From positions 1 to 8,176 of the forward strand of contig JAHIZC010000078.1 of NCBI GenBank assembly GCA_018814745.1: a stretch of DNA of 8,176 bases. Direction: 5' to 3'. Shown here in pieces: positions 1-6,306 of the stretch. Made by a program: the position numbers and the translations under genes. Source of the stretch: Candidatus Omnitrophota bacterium. GTDB lineage: Bacteria; Omnitrophota; Gorgyraeia; Gygaellales; Profunditerraquicolaceae. The notes below the pieces were generated by a model. The model saw nothing but the letters and a program-made list of their open reading frames with translations, searched no databases and was not told the origin of the DNA. The first letter of the stretch is position 1; each line of letters starts with the position of its first letter.

Positions 1-19
1 CACTCGACTCGCAAATTTT

Positions 20-1102
20 ATGAAAAATAAAAGGTTACTTTTTTGTATATTTATTATTTTTTTTATTACTGGTTGTGCCAGCGTTCCCAGGAGAGAGGCA
101 CTGCCTACTTATAGAATCCGGGGAGTATCTTATCTGTCGTTAGTTGACCTTTGTAATCAGTTTGGCCTGAAGTGCGAATACGATACGATTAGCAGAAGGA
201 TTGTCTTAAGCAAAGGCAGGCATAAAATAAATCTGATGATCGGAGAAAAATTGGTGATTGTTGACGGCGCTTCACAGCGAATAAAATATCCCGTAGATAC
301 TTATCAGGGCGCAGTGGTGGTTCCGCTTATTTTTAAGCAGCAGATCATAGATAGTTTATTTAAAGTTGCCGCTAGCGCAGAAGATGCTGGTTTTGCTTCA
401 ACGCAAGTTCAGAAAGTAGTGATTGATCCTGGGCACGGAGGAAAAGACCCCGGAGCAATCGGCAGGATAAGTGAGATAAAGGAGAAAGAAATTAATCTGG
501 ATATCGCTAAACGCTTAAGTAAGCTTTTAAAGTCCGAGGGGATAGAGGTAGTGATGACTAGAAGTTCAGATAAATTTGTTCCTCTTGCTGATAGAGTGGC
601 AATAGCAAATGAATCGGCAGCCGATCTTTTTATCAGCATCCACTCTAATGCCAACCATGTAGCGAAGTTAAACGGGTTTGAGGTTTATTACGTATCGCCG
701 GATGTAGGTGATGCAAAGCGCGCTCATCAGGCGGTGGAGAAAGCAGTATTAGATTTAGAGATGAGTAGTTTTGCCAGTGATTCCGCGGACTTAAAGGCGA
801 TACTCTGGGATATGGTATTTACTTCCTGCCGTGGTGAATCTATAGAGTTAGCACATTCTATATGCCGGGTAACCAAGAAAAACTTAGGCGTAAAGATTTT
901 AGGGATAAAAGAAGCGCGTTTTCAGGTTTTAAAGGGTGTGCGCATGCCGGCGGTTTTAATCGAAACCGGCTTCCTTTCAAATTCTGAGGAGGAGCGCAAA
1001 CTACAAAATAGTTATTACCGGCAGAAGATAGCTGAATCTATTAAAGAGGGGGTCTGGGAATATGCCCGGGATACGTTGATCATGGAGGCAGCCAGGAGAT
1101 GA
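20..1102 (+). CDS. N-acetylmuramoyl-L-alanine amidase, lipoprotein (Amidase_3 family)
   Basis: Zinc amidase that cuts the bond between N-acetylmuramic acid and L-alanine of the stem peptide, used in wall remodelling or daughter-cell separation. Residues 1-19 form a lipoprotein signal (basic start, hydrophobic stretch, lipobox ITGC with Cys19), so it is probably anchored on the periplasmic side of a membrane. Residues about 29-115 resemble the copper-amine-oxidase-N-like domain often found ahead of wall hydrolases. The catalytic domain spans about 131-350: DPGHGG (zinc ligand His139), EKEINL (Glu155), ISIHSN (His208) and LIETGFLSN (catalytic Glu315). All key residues are present. The ATG at 20 is chosen because it gives a clean signal peptide, although no clear ribosome site is visible in the 19 bases shown and the frame stays open to the window edge. 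A different frame ends with TGA at 21-23, so an unseen upstream gene may overlap this start by ATGA. The stop overlaps murI by ATGA. Confidence 0.93.
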   Translation: MKNKRLLFCIFIIFFITGCASVPRREALPTYRIRGVSYLSLVDLCNQFGLKCEYDTISRRIVLSKGRHKINLMIGEKLVIVDGASQRIKYPVDTYQGAVVVPLIFKQQIIDSLFKVAASAEDAGFASTQVQKVVIDPGHGGKDPGAIGRISEIKEKEINLDIAKRLSKLLKSEGIEVVMTRSSDKFVPLADRVAIANESAADLFISIHSNANHVAKLNGFEVYYVSPDVGDAKRAHQAVEKAVLDLEMSSFASDSADLKAILWDMVFTSCRGESIELAHSICRVTKKNLGVKILGIKEARFQVLKGVRMPAVLIETGFLSNSEEERKLQNSYYRQKIAESIKEGVWEYARDTLIMEAARR

Positions 1103-1893
1103 CAAAGCCAATAGGAGTTTTTGACTCAGGGGTCGGGGGCCTTACCGTTGTCAAAGAATTGATTCGCGAACTTCCCTTTGAAGATATTGTTTACTTCGGC
1201 GATACTGCCCGCGTTCCTTACGGAATAAAATCAAAGGAGACGGTGATCCGTTTTTCAATTGAGAATACCCTGTTTTTATTAAAGCATAAAGTAAAATTGA
1301 TCTGTGTTGCATGCAATACTTCCTCAAGTGTTGCATTGCCGGCAATCAAAAGTCACTTTAAAGTGCCGATTATCGGAGTGATCACTCCGGGAGTGAGAGA
1401 GGCGGTTTATGCCACGCGCAACAGGCGTATCGGTGTGATCGGTACCAAAGGCACTATAAAGAGCCGTGCTTACGAGAATGAGATTAAACACTTTAACCCG
1501 GAAATTGAAGTAGTTGCCCTGGCTTGTCCATTATTCGTGCCGTTTGTGGAGGAGGGATGGCTTTCCGGTAAAGTGGTGATGGATGTGGCGAAGACTTATC
1601 TTAAACCGTTAAAAGACGCTCATGTAGATACGGTGATTTTGGGCTGTACGCATTATCCGTTACTGAAGCCGGTGATAAAAAAGGTTTTGGGTCGTGGCGT
1701 GACATTAATAGATTCTGCCAAACAGGTCGCGATTGAGGTAAAAAAAATCTTGAGCGTTGAGAGTGAGTTAAACGGGCATCGCCGTAATCGCGGCAGGCAT
1801 AAGTTTTACGTCAGCGATAATCCTGAATGGTTTAACGGCCTTGCACGCAGATTCTTAGGCGGGCCATTAGTGAACGTAAAGAAGGTGAAATGA
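1099..1893 (+). CDS. murI: Glutamate racemase
   Basis: Cofactor-independent racemase converting L-glutamate to D-glutamate for the peptidoglycan stem peptide; cytoplasmic. The 264-residue length is normal for the family. DSGVGGLTV near the N terminus carries the conserved Asp9 and Ser10. The two catalytic cysteines are Cys72 in ACNTSSS and Cys183 in GCTHYPLL, with His185 beside the second. A basic stretch at about 225-235 (NGHRRNRGRHK) lies in the variable segment before the conserved FYVSD near the C terminus. The ATG overlaps the amidase stop (ATGA at 1099-1102) and is preceded by a purine-rich AGGAG-like site (about 1093-1097), so translation is probably coupled. Pairing with a peptidoglycan amidase makes a small cell-wall cluster. 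Confidence 0.97.
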   Translation: MTKPIGVFDSGVGGLTVVKELIRELPFEDIVYFGDTARVPYGIKSKETVIRFSIENTLFLLKHKVKLICVACNTSSSVALPAIKSHFKVPIIGVITPGVREAVYATRNRRIGVIGTKGTIKSRAYENEIKHFNPEIEVVALACPLFVPFVEEGWLSGKVVMDVAKTYLKPLKDAHVDTVILGCTHYPLLKPVIKKVLGRGVTLIDSAKQVAIEVKKILSVESELNGHRRNRGRHKFYVSDNPEWFNGLARRFLGGPLVNVKKVK

Positions 1894-1921
1894 AGACACA
1901 ACTTATGTTCACATTGTTCCT

Positions 1922-1937
1922 TGCCTGCCGGCAGGCA
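1922..1937. repeat. 16-bp perfect GC-rich palindrome in the murI-queD gap
   Basis: TGCCTGCCGGCAGGCA reads the same on both strands, and a further AGGC follows it. It occupies the middle of the only gap between murI and queD. No T-run follows, so it is not a standard intrinsic terminator. It resembles the short palindromic repeats that are dispersed in many genomes of uncultivated bacteria (recalled, not checked). A related GC-rich inverted repeat lies ahead of queE at 3099-3127. Confidence 0.7.
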
Positions 1938-1959
1938 GGCATAAATTGTGCACTCACTT

Positions 1960-2316
1960 ATGTATAGCATAAAGGTAATAGCAAGTTTTAGTTCTGCGCA
2001 TAACCTCAGAGGACATAAAGGTAAATGTGAAGAATTGCACGGCCACAATTGGAAAGTGGAGGTCAGATCACTAAATGAGAGATTGGACAAGATCGGGATG
2101 GTGATGGATTTTCAATACCTGAAGAAAAAATTAAACAATGTTTTAGAGAAGTTAGATCATAAATATTTGAATAAAATTCCCTATTTTAAAAAATATAATC
2201 CTACATCCGAGAATATGGCTAAATATATTTATGATAGGCTTAAAGCGCAGAGAGTAGAAGTCGAGTCGGTTACGGTCTGGGAGAGTGACAATAGCTGCGC
2301 TGCATACGAGGAATAG
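1960..2316 (+). CDS. queD: 6-carboxy-5,6,7,8-tetrahydropterin synthase
   Basis: Zinc enzyme of the 6-pyruvoyl-tetrahydropterin synthase fold that turns 7,8-dihydroneopterin triphosphate into 6-carboxytetrahydropterin, the first committed step to queuosine. From the ATG the protein has 118 residues, typical for the family. It has the zinc histidines in SSAHNL and LHGHNW, the catalytic Cys just before (KCEELHGH), LDHKYLN, the NPTSENMAKYIYD segment and a C-terminal VWESDNSCAAY with the substrate-binding Glu. The ATG at 1960 is preferred because the family begins with M-Y-x-I/V just ahead of the SSAH motif. A GTG at 1948 would add four residues and has an AGG 8 bases upstream, inside or beside the palindrome; neither start has a strong ribosome site. 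First gene of the queD-queC-queE-queF block. Confidence 0.95.
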   Translation: MYSIKVIASFSSAHNLRGHKGKCEELHGHNWKVEVRSLNERLDKIGMVMDFQYLKKKLNNVLEKLDHKYLNKIPYFKKYNPTSENMAKYIYDRLKAQRVEVESVTVWESDNSCAAYEE

Positions 2317-2329
2317 AAGGTTTTGTTTT

Positions 2330-3007
2330 ATGCGTCGAGCGGTTGTCTTATTATCTGGCGGTTTAGATTCAGCAGTAACGTTATTTTTGGCTAAGAAAAA
2401 AGGTTACAGATGTGAATGCCTGATATTTGACTACGGCCAGCGGCATCTCAGGGAAATAAAGGCAGCAGGAGATATTGCTCATACCGCAAGATGCTCTTTT
2501 AAAATTCTAAAGATCGATCTGCCTTGGCGGGGATCGTCTCTTTTAGACAAGGGTACTAAACTGCCTTCTAGTGTCAGAGTGTCAGAGTGTCAAAGTGTCA
2601 GAGAGATTCCTAGTACGTATGTCCCAGCTCGCAATATTATCTTCCTGAGCTTTGCTTTATCTTACGCAGAATCAATAAGGGCTGAGGCGATATTTATCGG
2701 CGCACATACTCAGGACTATTCAGGTTATCCTGATTGCCGCCCGGAGTTTTACAGGGCTTACGATAAAGTAATTGCCTGCGGAACAAGGGCGGGGGTTGAA
2801 AAGAAACCGATTAAAGTCGAAACACCTTTAATCAATAAAAATAAAGCCCAGATTATCCGTTTAGGAAGAAGATTGGATGTTCCTTTTGAGTTGACTTGGT
2901 CATGTTACAGAGGCGGCAGGCGTCAATGCGGTAGATGTGAGAGCTGTTATTACCGCGCAAAGGGTTTTAGAGAAGCAGGCATTCTCGATCCACAGAAGCG
3001 TCTTTAG
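2330..3007 (+). CDS. queC: 7-cyano-7-deazaguanine (preQ0) synthase
   Basis: ATP-dependent enzyme converting 7-carboxy-7-deazaguanine plus ammonia into preQ0. The 225-residue product starts with the PP-loop SGGLDS (residues 9-14), followed by FDYGQRH (33-39), YVPARNIIFL (97-106), SGYPDCRPEF (131-140) and a C-terminal zinc site made by Cys192, Cys200, Cys203 and Cys206. The ATG at 2330 is chosen over a longer in-frame start at 2285 because it gives the family N terminus (MRRAVVLLSGG) and has AAGG at 2317-2320. Residues 81-91 (SVRVSECQSVR) are encoded by a tandem 8-bp repeat placed in the variable loop before the conserved IPSTYVPARN, which should not touch the active site. The last residues (QKRL) and the stop are encoded by another repeat (see 2993-3075). 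Confidence 0.96.
   Translation: MRRAVVLLSGGLDSAVTLFLAKKKGYRCECLIFDYGQRHLREIKAAGDIAHTARCSFKILKIDLPWRGSSLLDKGTKLPSSVRVSECQSVREIPSTYVPARNIIFLSFALSYAESIRAEAIFIGAHTQDYSGYPDCRPEFYRAYDKVIACGTRAGVEKKPIKVETPLINKNKAQIIRLGRRLDVPFELTWSCYRGGRRQCGRCESCYYRAKGFREAGILDPQKRL
2571..2602 (+). repeat. Four tandem copies of an 8-bp unit (GTGTCAGA) inside queC
   Basis: Units at 2571-2578, 2579-2586, 2587-2594 (GTGTCAAA) and 2595-2602. Because 8 is not a multiple of 3, three units make 24 bases that encode an eight-residue cycle S-V-R-V-S-E-C-Q in any forward frame, with no stop codon. The same unit, diverged, occurs in the fumarase alpha gene at 4835-4866. Confidence 0.9.
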
Positions 3008-3075
3008 CTTTGAGTTAGAAGACGCTTCTAAGCTGAAGCTAAGGCGTCTTTAGGCCCAAAGCAGAAGCGTCTTCT
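2993..3075. repeat. Multi-arm inverted-repeat cluster across the queC stop
   Basis: AGAAGACGCTTCT at 3017-3029 is perfectly complementary to AGAAGCGTCTTCT at 3063-3075 (13 bp), to AGAAGCGTCTT at 2994-3004 (11 bp, loop of 14 containing the queC stop), and over 7 bp to GCGTCTT at 3044-3050. CAGAAGCGTCTT occurs twice as a direct repeat (2993-3004 and 3062-3073). Only one of these hairpins can form at a time. The first arm encodes the last queC codons. There is no T-run of the kind an intrinsic terminator needs. Confidence 0.8.
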
Positions 3076-3098
3076 GAGGTGTGAGGAAGCCTGTCCGC

Positions 3099-3127
3099 CG
3101 CCTGCCTAACGGCAGTCAGGGCAGGCG
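3099..3127. repeat. GC-rich inverted repeat ahead of queE
   Basis: CGCCTGCC at 3099-3106 and GGCAGGCG at 3120-3127 form an 8-bp stem. An alternative inner stem uses CTGCC at 3102-3106 with GGCAG at 3111-3115. It lies in the queC-queE gap and ends only 13 bases before the queE ATG, so it could affect queE translation. Its core resembles the palindrome at 1922-1937. Confidence 0.6.
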
Positions 3128-3140
3128 AAGGTGTCCCCAG

Positions 3141-3818
3141 ATGAAAGTAAAAGGAAAAATTTCCGAGATTTTTCAGAGTTTACAGGGGGAAGGGCTGTAT
3201 CTAGGGGAAAGGCAGCTTTTTGTCCGCTTCTTCGGGTGTAATCTTAGCTGTGATTTCTGTGATACAAAGCTAGAATCTTTTAGAGTTTATAACCCTGAGG
3301 AGTTATTAGCTGAAATAGAAAGAGATATGAACGGTTTCCATTCCATATCTTTCACCGGCGGGGAACCTTTATTGCAAAAAGATTTCTTGAGAGAGATATT
3401 AGTGCTCACCCGCAAAAAGGGTTATAGAAATTACCTGGAAACAAATGGCACGCATCCAGAGAGTTTGGAAGAGGTAATAGATAATTTAGATATTATAGCG
3501 ATGGATTTGAAATTCCCAAGCTCTACCGGTATGGATAACTTTTGGGATATCCACCATAGATTTTTAAAGATCGCATCACTGAAAGAAGTATTTTTAAAAG
3601 CAGTTGTCTCTGAGGCGACGAGTGAAAAAGATTTAAGGGAGGGGATTAAATTAATAAAGGAGATAGATAAGGATTTGGTCCTGGTCTTACAGCCTAATAG
3701 CTTAGAGGATTATTCTAGGATTAAAGAGAAGATAGAAAGCTTCAGGGATATCTGCCTTAGTGAAGATATCAACTCCTGTATAATCCCTCAGATGCATAAG
3801 CTAATCGGAATAAAATGA
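3141..3818 (+). CDS. queE: 7-carboxy-7-deazaguanine synthase (radical SAM)
   Basis: Radical S-adenosylmethionine enzyme that rearranges 6-carboxytetrahydropterin into the 7-deazaguanine skeleton (CDG). The product has 225 residues, normal for the family. It begins with the QueE signature SEIFQSLQGEG (8-18), then the [4Fe-4S] cluster motif C33-x3-C37-x2-C40 in the FGCNLSCDFCDT stretch, then SFTGGEPLLQ (GGEP at 73-76) for SAM binding, and LETNGT. The ATG at 3141 is chosen because it precedes the conserved N terminus and has AAGG at 3128-3131. An in-frame GTG at 3081 would only add 20 residues translated from the repeat-rich leader (basic, Pro- and Gly-rich), which I consider spurious. The stop overlaps queF by ATGA. 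Confidence 0.95.
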   Translation: MKVKGKISEIFQSLQGEGLYLGERQLFVRFFGCNLSCDFCDTKLESFRVYNPEELLAEIERDMNGFHSISFTGGEPLLQKDFLREILVLTRKKGYRNYLETNGTHPESLEEVIDNLDIIAMDLKFPSSTGMDNFWDIHHRFLKIASLKEVFLKAVVSEATSEKDLREGIKLIKEIDKDLVLVLQPNSLEDYSRIKEKIESFRDICLSEDINSCIIPQMHKLIGIK

Positions 3819-4216
3819 GAAAGAAAAAAACATCCCTTTATGAGGGGCTGCAAAATAAGATCAGAGGATTAAAAACCCCGAAGATCGAGGTCTGGAGGAA
3901 TCAATATTCCGACAAATCTTATGTAATTAATTTAGAGATTCCGGAATTTACCTGTATTTGCCCTAAGACAGGCCTGCCGGATTTCGCCGTGATCAGGGTT
4001 GAATATTCACCGGATAAATACTGTATAGAATTAAAGTCTTTTAAGATGTATACTATATTTTACCGGAATTTGGGAGTATTCCATGAGCACCTAATCAATA
4101 AGATAACCGAAGACTTTGTTCGGGCTTCTCAGCCGCGCTGGGTAAAGATTACGGGGGAATTTAATCCGCGCGGAGGTATTAAAACCACAGTTATCAGAGA
4201 ATATAAGAGACGATGA
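3815..4216 (+). CDS. queF: NADPH-dependent 7-cyano-7-deazaguanine reductase, short type
   Basis: Reduces the nitrile of preQ0 to the amine of preQ1, consuming two NADPH. The 133-residue length matches the single-domain (B. subtilis-like) class rather than the long two-domain E. coli class. The active-site block FTCICPKTGLPDF places the nucleophilic Cys at 49 and the catalytic Asp at 56. The QueF motif ELKSFKMY (72-79) is followed by RNLGVFHE (84-91), whose His and Glu contact substrate. The ATG overlaps the queE stop (ATGA at 3815-3818) and the stop overlaps the next gene in the same way. A queF at the end of a queD-C-E run means the cell makes preQ1 for tRNA queuosine, rather than stopping at preQ0 as for archaeosine or DNA 7-deazaguanine modification. 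Confidence 0.96.
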   Translation: MRKKKTSLYEGLQNKIRGLKTPKIEVWRNQYSDKSYVINLEIPEFTCICPKTGLPDFAVIRVEYSPDKYCIELKSFKMYTIFYRNLGVFHEHLINKITEDFVRASQPRWVKITGEFNPRGGIKTTVIREYKRR

Positions 4217-5055
4217 GGATAATCTCAGCCAATCAGATTAAAGATGCGGTTTCTGATTTATGCATCCGGGCAAATATCGATTTGCGCAAGGATGTCTTGC
4301 AGGCTTTAAAGAGAGCCTATTTAAAAGAGAAGAATAGAAGGGCAAAGAGGATTCTTAATGCAGTCATTAAGAATGCCTCTATTGCAAAAAGGGAAAAACT
4401 AGCGATCTGTCAGGATAGCGGATTGCCGGTTGTTTTTGGGGAACTTGGGCAGGATGTCAGGATTAAGGGAGACCTCAAATCAGCGATTAGAAAGGGTGTA
4501 GAATCAGGGTATAAGAAAGGCCATCTGCGAAATTCAATCGTAGATAACCCTCTTTTAAGAGGTAGGTCTTCTTACCGGGGAGCAGTAATACATTTAGATC
4601 TAGTAAAGGGGAATAATCTAAAATTGACGGTTTTACCGAAAGGCTTCGGTTGCGAGAATAAATCTCAGGTGAAGATGTTCAATCCTACGGCAAAGATTGA
4701 GGAGATAAAAAACTTTATTATTGATGTAGTGAAAACTGCCGGTGCTGATGCCTGTCCTCCTTTTGTTGTAGGTGTGGGAATCGGAGGGACTGCGGATTAC
4801 GCCTCATTTTTGGCTAAAAAAGCACTTTTGAGAAGTGTCAGAGTATCAAAGTATCAAAGTATCAAAGTAGTTGCTAAATTAGAACAGGAATTATTAAGAG
4901 AGATAAATCAATTGAATATAGGCCCGATGGGGCTAGGAGGAAGAGCTACTGCCTTGGCGGTAAACGTAGAGACCTATCTTACCCATATCGCAGGACTGCC
5001 GGTAGCCGTAAATATCAGTTGTCATGCCCTAAGAAGCGCAAGCAGGGTATTATAA
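4213..5055 (+). CDS. Class I fumarate hydratase, alpha subunit (or related Fe-S hydro-lyase)
   Basis: N-terminal half of the two-subunit, oxygen-sensitive [4Fe-4S] fumarase that interconverts fumarate and L-malate. At 280 residues it is of normal length. The three expected cluster ligands are visible: Cys66 in ICQDSG, Cys181 in ACPPFVVG and Cys270 near the C terminus in LPVAVNISC. GIGGTADYASFLAKKALL (189-206) and the NIGPMGLGG block also match the family. L-tartrate dehydratase alpha subunits share these motifs, so the substrate is not certain from sequence; no other tartrate genes are nearby. Residues 208-218 (SVRVSKYQSIK) come from an 8-bp tandem repeat in the loop between two conserved blocks. 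The gene overlaps the queF stop by ATGA and is 3 bases from the beta subunit gene. Confidence 0.9.
   Translation: MRIISANQIKDAVSDLCIRANIDLRKDVLQALKRAYLKEKNRRAKRILNAVIKNASIAKREKLAICQDSGLPVVFGELGQDVRIKGDLKSAIRKGVESGYKKGHLRNSIVDNPLLRGRSSYRGAVIHLDLVKGNNLKLTVLPKGFGCENKSQVKMFNPTAKIEEIKNFIIDVVKTAGADACPPFVVGVGIGGTADYASFLAKKALLRSVRVSKYQSIKVVAKLEQELLREINQLNIGPMGLGGRATALAVNVETYLTHIAGLPVAVNISCHALRSASRVL
4835..4866 (+). repeat. Four tandem copies of an 8-bp unit (GTGTCAGA / GTATCAAA) inside the fumarase alpha gene
   Basis: GTGTCAGA at 4835-4842 is followed by three GTATCAAA units at 4843-4850, 4851-4858 and 4859-4866. The repeat is related to the one in queC and read in the same phase (AGT GTC AGA GT...), giving S-V-R-V-S-K-Y-Q-S-I-K. 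Confidence 0.88.
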
Positions 5056-5058
5056 TCG

Positions 5059-5580
5059 ATGAAAAAAATAAGTACGCCATTAACAGTTCAGATGATCAAC
5101 AGTTTAAAATCCGGAGATGAGATTCTCTTAACGGGAACTATTTATACTGCCAGGGATCAGGCGCATAAAAGATTAAGTGATGCGATTAAAAAAGGTAAAA
5201 AAATACCCGTTGTTTTAAGAGATCAGATTATTTATTATTGCGGCCCTACTGCAGCGCCGAGAGGAAAAGCAATTGGTTCATGCGGACCTACTACAAGTTC
5301 TAGAATGGATGAATTCACCCCTTTGTTGCTAAGTAAGGGTTTAAGAGGAATGATCGGTAAGGGGAGGCGTTCAGAGGAGGTAATCAAGGCGATTAAAAAA
5401 CATAAAGCAGTATATTTCCTAGCCTATGCCGGATGCGGAGCCTTGATTTCAAAGTTTATTCAGAGAGTGAGGCTGATAGCCTATAAAGATCTGGGTCCGG
5501 AGGCGATTTACAGATTAGAAGTTAAGGGTCTTCCGTTAATTGTCGCAATAGATAGCAGAGGCAGGTCTATTTATAATTAG
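5059..5580 (+). CDS. Class I fumarate hydratase, beta subunit (or related Fe-S hydro-lyase)
   Basis: C-terminal partner of the preceding alpha subunit; the two together form the active hydro-lyase. The 173-residue length is normal. Diagnostic motifs are GTIYTARDQAHKR (TARDxAHKR at 30-38), YYCGPTAAPRGKAIGSCGPTTSSRMD (GPTTSxRMD at 76-84), IGKG (99-102), and the C-terminal GPEAIYRLEV that precedes the final strand. In single-chain class I fumarases this domain is fused to the alpha part, so adjacent separate genes here show the two-subunit form seen in archaea and many anaerobes. The gene starts 3 bases after the alpha stop. As for alpha, a tartrate dehydratase cannot be fully excluded. A [4Fe-4S] fumarase fits an anaerobic or low-oxygen life. 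Confidence 0.9.
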   Translation: MKKISTPLTVQMINSLKSGDEILLTGTIYTARDQAHKRLSDAIKKGKKIPVVLRDQIIYYCGPTAAPRGKAIGSCGPTTSSRMDEFTPLLLSKGLRGMIGKGRRSEEVIKAIKKHKAVYFLAYAGCGALISKFIQRVRLIAYKDLGPEAIYRLEVKGLPLIVAIDSRGRSIYN

Positions 5581-5592
5581 AAAGGAAGTTTA

Positions 5593-6306
5593 ATGAATAG
5601 AGGTGATGGACGAAAAGCAGATCAACTAAGGAAGATAAAAATCACTCCTGATTATATCAAATATGCGGAGGGTTCATGCCTGATTGAATTAGGTAATACC
5701 CGGATAATCTGTACGGCTTCAGTTGAAGAATCCGTGCCGAATTTTTTAAAAAATACAGGAACTGGCTGGGTGACAGCTGAATATGGCCTGCTTCCGCGTT
5801 CCTGCAAGTCACGCATACCCCGCGGCAAAAATTCCGGCCGCACTCATGAGATACAGCGGCTCCTCGGCAGGTCCCTTCGAGTAGTTACTGATTTGAAAAA
5901 AATCGGTGAGCGGACTATATGGTTAGATTGTGACGTGATACAAGCGGACGGAGGAACGCGCACCACTTCTATCACAGGTAGTTTTATAGCTTTATCTTTT
6001 GCTCTGCATAGATTAAAGCAGCAAAAAATAATCGATAAGATTCCGGTAAAAGATTTTGTCGCCGCAACCAGCGTGGGCATTTCCGGTAAAGAGCTGCTCC
6101 TGGATTTGACCTATGAAGAGGACTACAAAACAGATGTGGATATGAATATCGTTATGACTGGCAGTGGCGAGTTTATTGAGATACAGGGCACAGCGGAAAA
6201 GAAGACTTTTAACAAAGAGCAGATGGATGGCTTAATAGTTTTGGCTAGAAAAGGAATCGAAGAATTAGTCGAAATCCAGAGAAGCTATTTGAAGGATATT
6301 CTATGA
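5593..6306 (+). CDS. rph: Ribonuclease PH
   Basis: Phosphate-dependent 3'-5' exoribonuclease that trims nucleotides past the CCA end of tRNA precursors. The 237-residue length is exactly family-like. It opens with [16 protein letters not shown], then [12 protein letters not shown] (59-70), [14 protein letters not shown] (83-96) for phosphate and RNA contact, [18 protein letters not shown] (112-129), and the metal-site acidic block [15 protein letters not shown] (171-185) with [11 protein letters not shown]. All signature residues are present, so this is an intact enzyme, not the truncated allele known from some E. coli strains. AAGGAAG at 5582-5588 is a good ribosome site. Immediately followed by the pyrophosphatase gene, a frequent bacterial pairing. 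Confidence 0.97.
   Translation: MNRGDGRKADQLRKIKITPDYIKYAEGSCLIELGNTRIICTASVEESVPNFLKNTGTGWVTAEYGLLPRSCKSRIPRGKNSGRTHEIQRLLGRSLRVVTDLKKIGERTIWLDCDVIQADGGTRTTSITGSFIALSFALHRLKQQKIIDKIPVKDFVAATSVGISGKELLLDLTYEEDYKTDVDMNIVMTGSGEFIEIQGTAEKKTFNKEQMDGLIVLARKGIEELVEIQRSYLKDIL

Noticed and set aside
1..23. 3' end of an upstream gene stopping at TGA 21-23
   Set aside because: The ATGA overlap would fit the habit of this locus, but six codons are too little to support a feature; noted under the amidase.
409..654. 81-residue - strand frame opposite the amidase catalytic domain
   Set aside because: It mirrors the conserved amidase codons; no ribosome site or recognisable motif.
1894..1959. Possible preQ1 riboswitch ahead of queD
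   Set aside because: The gap is short, dominated by a GC palindrome, and I could not find the hairpin plus A-rich tail arrangement of preQ1-I or a longer preQ1-II fold.
1806..2090. 94-residue open frame on the - strand across the murI end and queD start
   Set aside because: It lies opposite two well-supported genes and includes the translated palindrome; no family resemblance.
2993..3127. CRISPR-like array
   Set aside because: The repeated pieces are short, irregularly spaced and alternate in orientation, so they are inverted-repeat debris and not an array.
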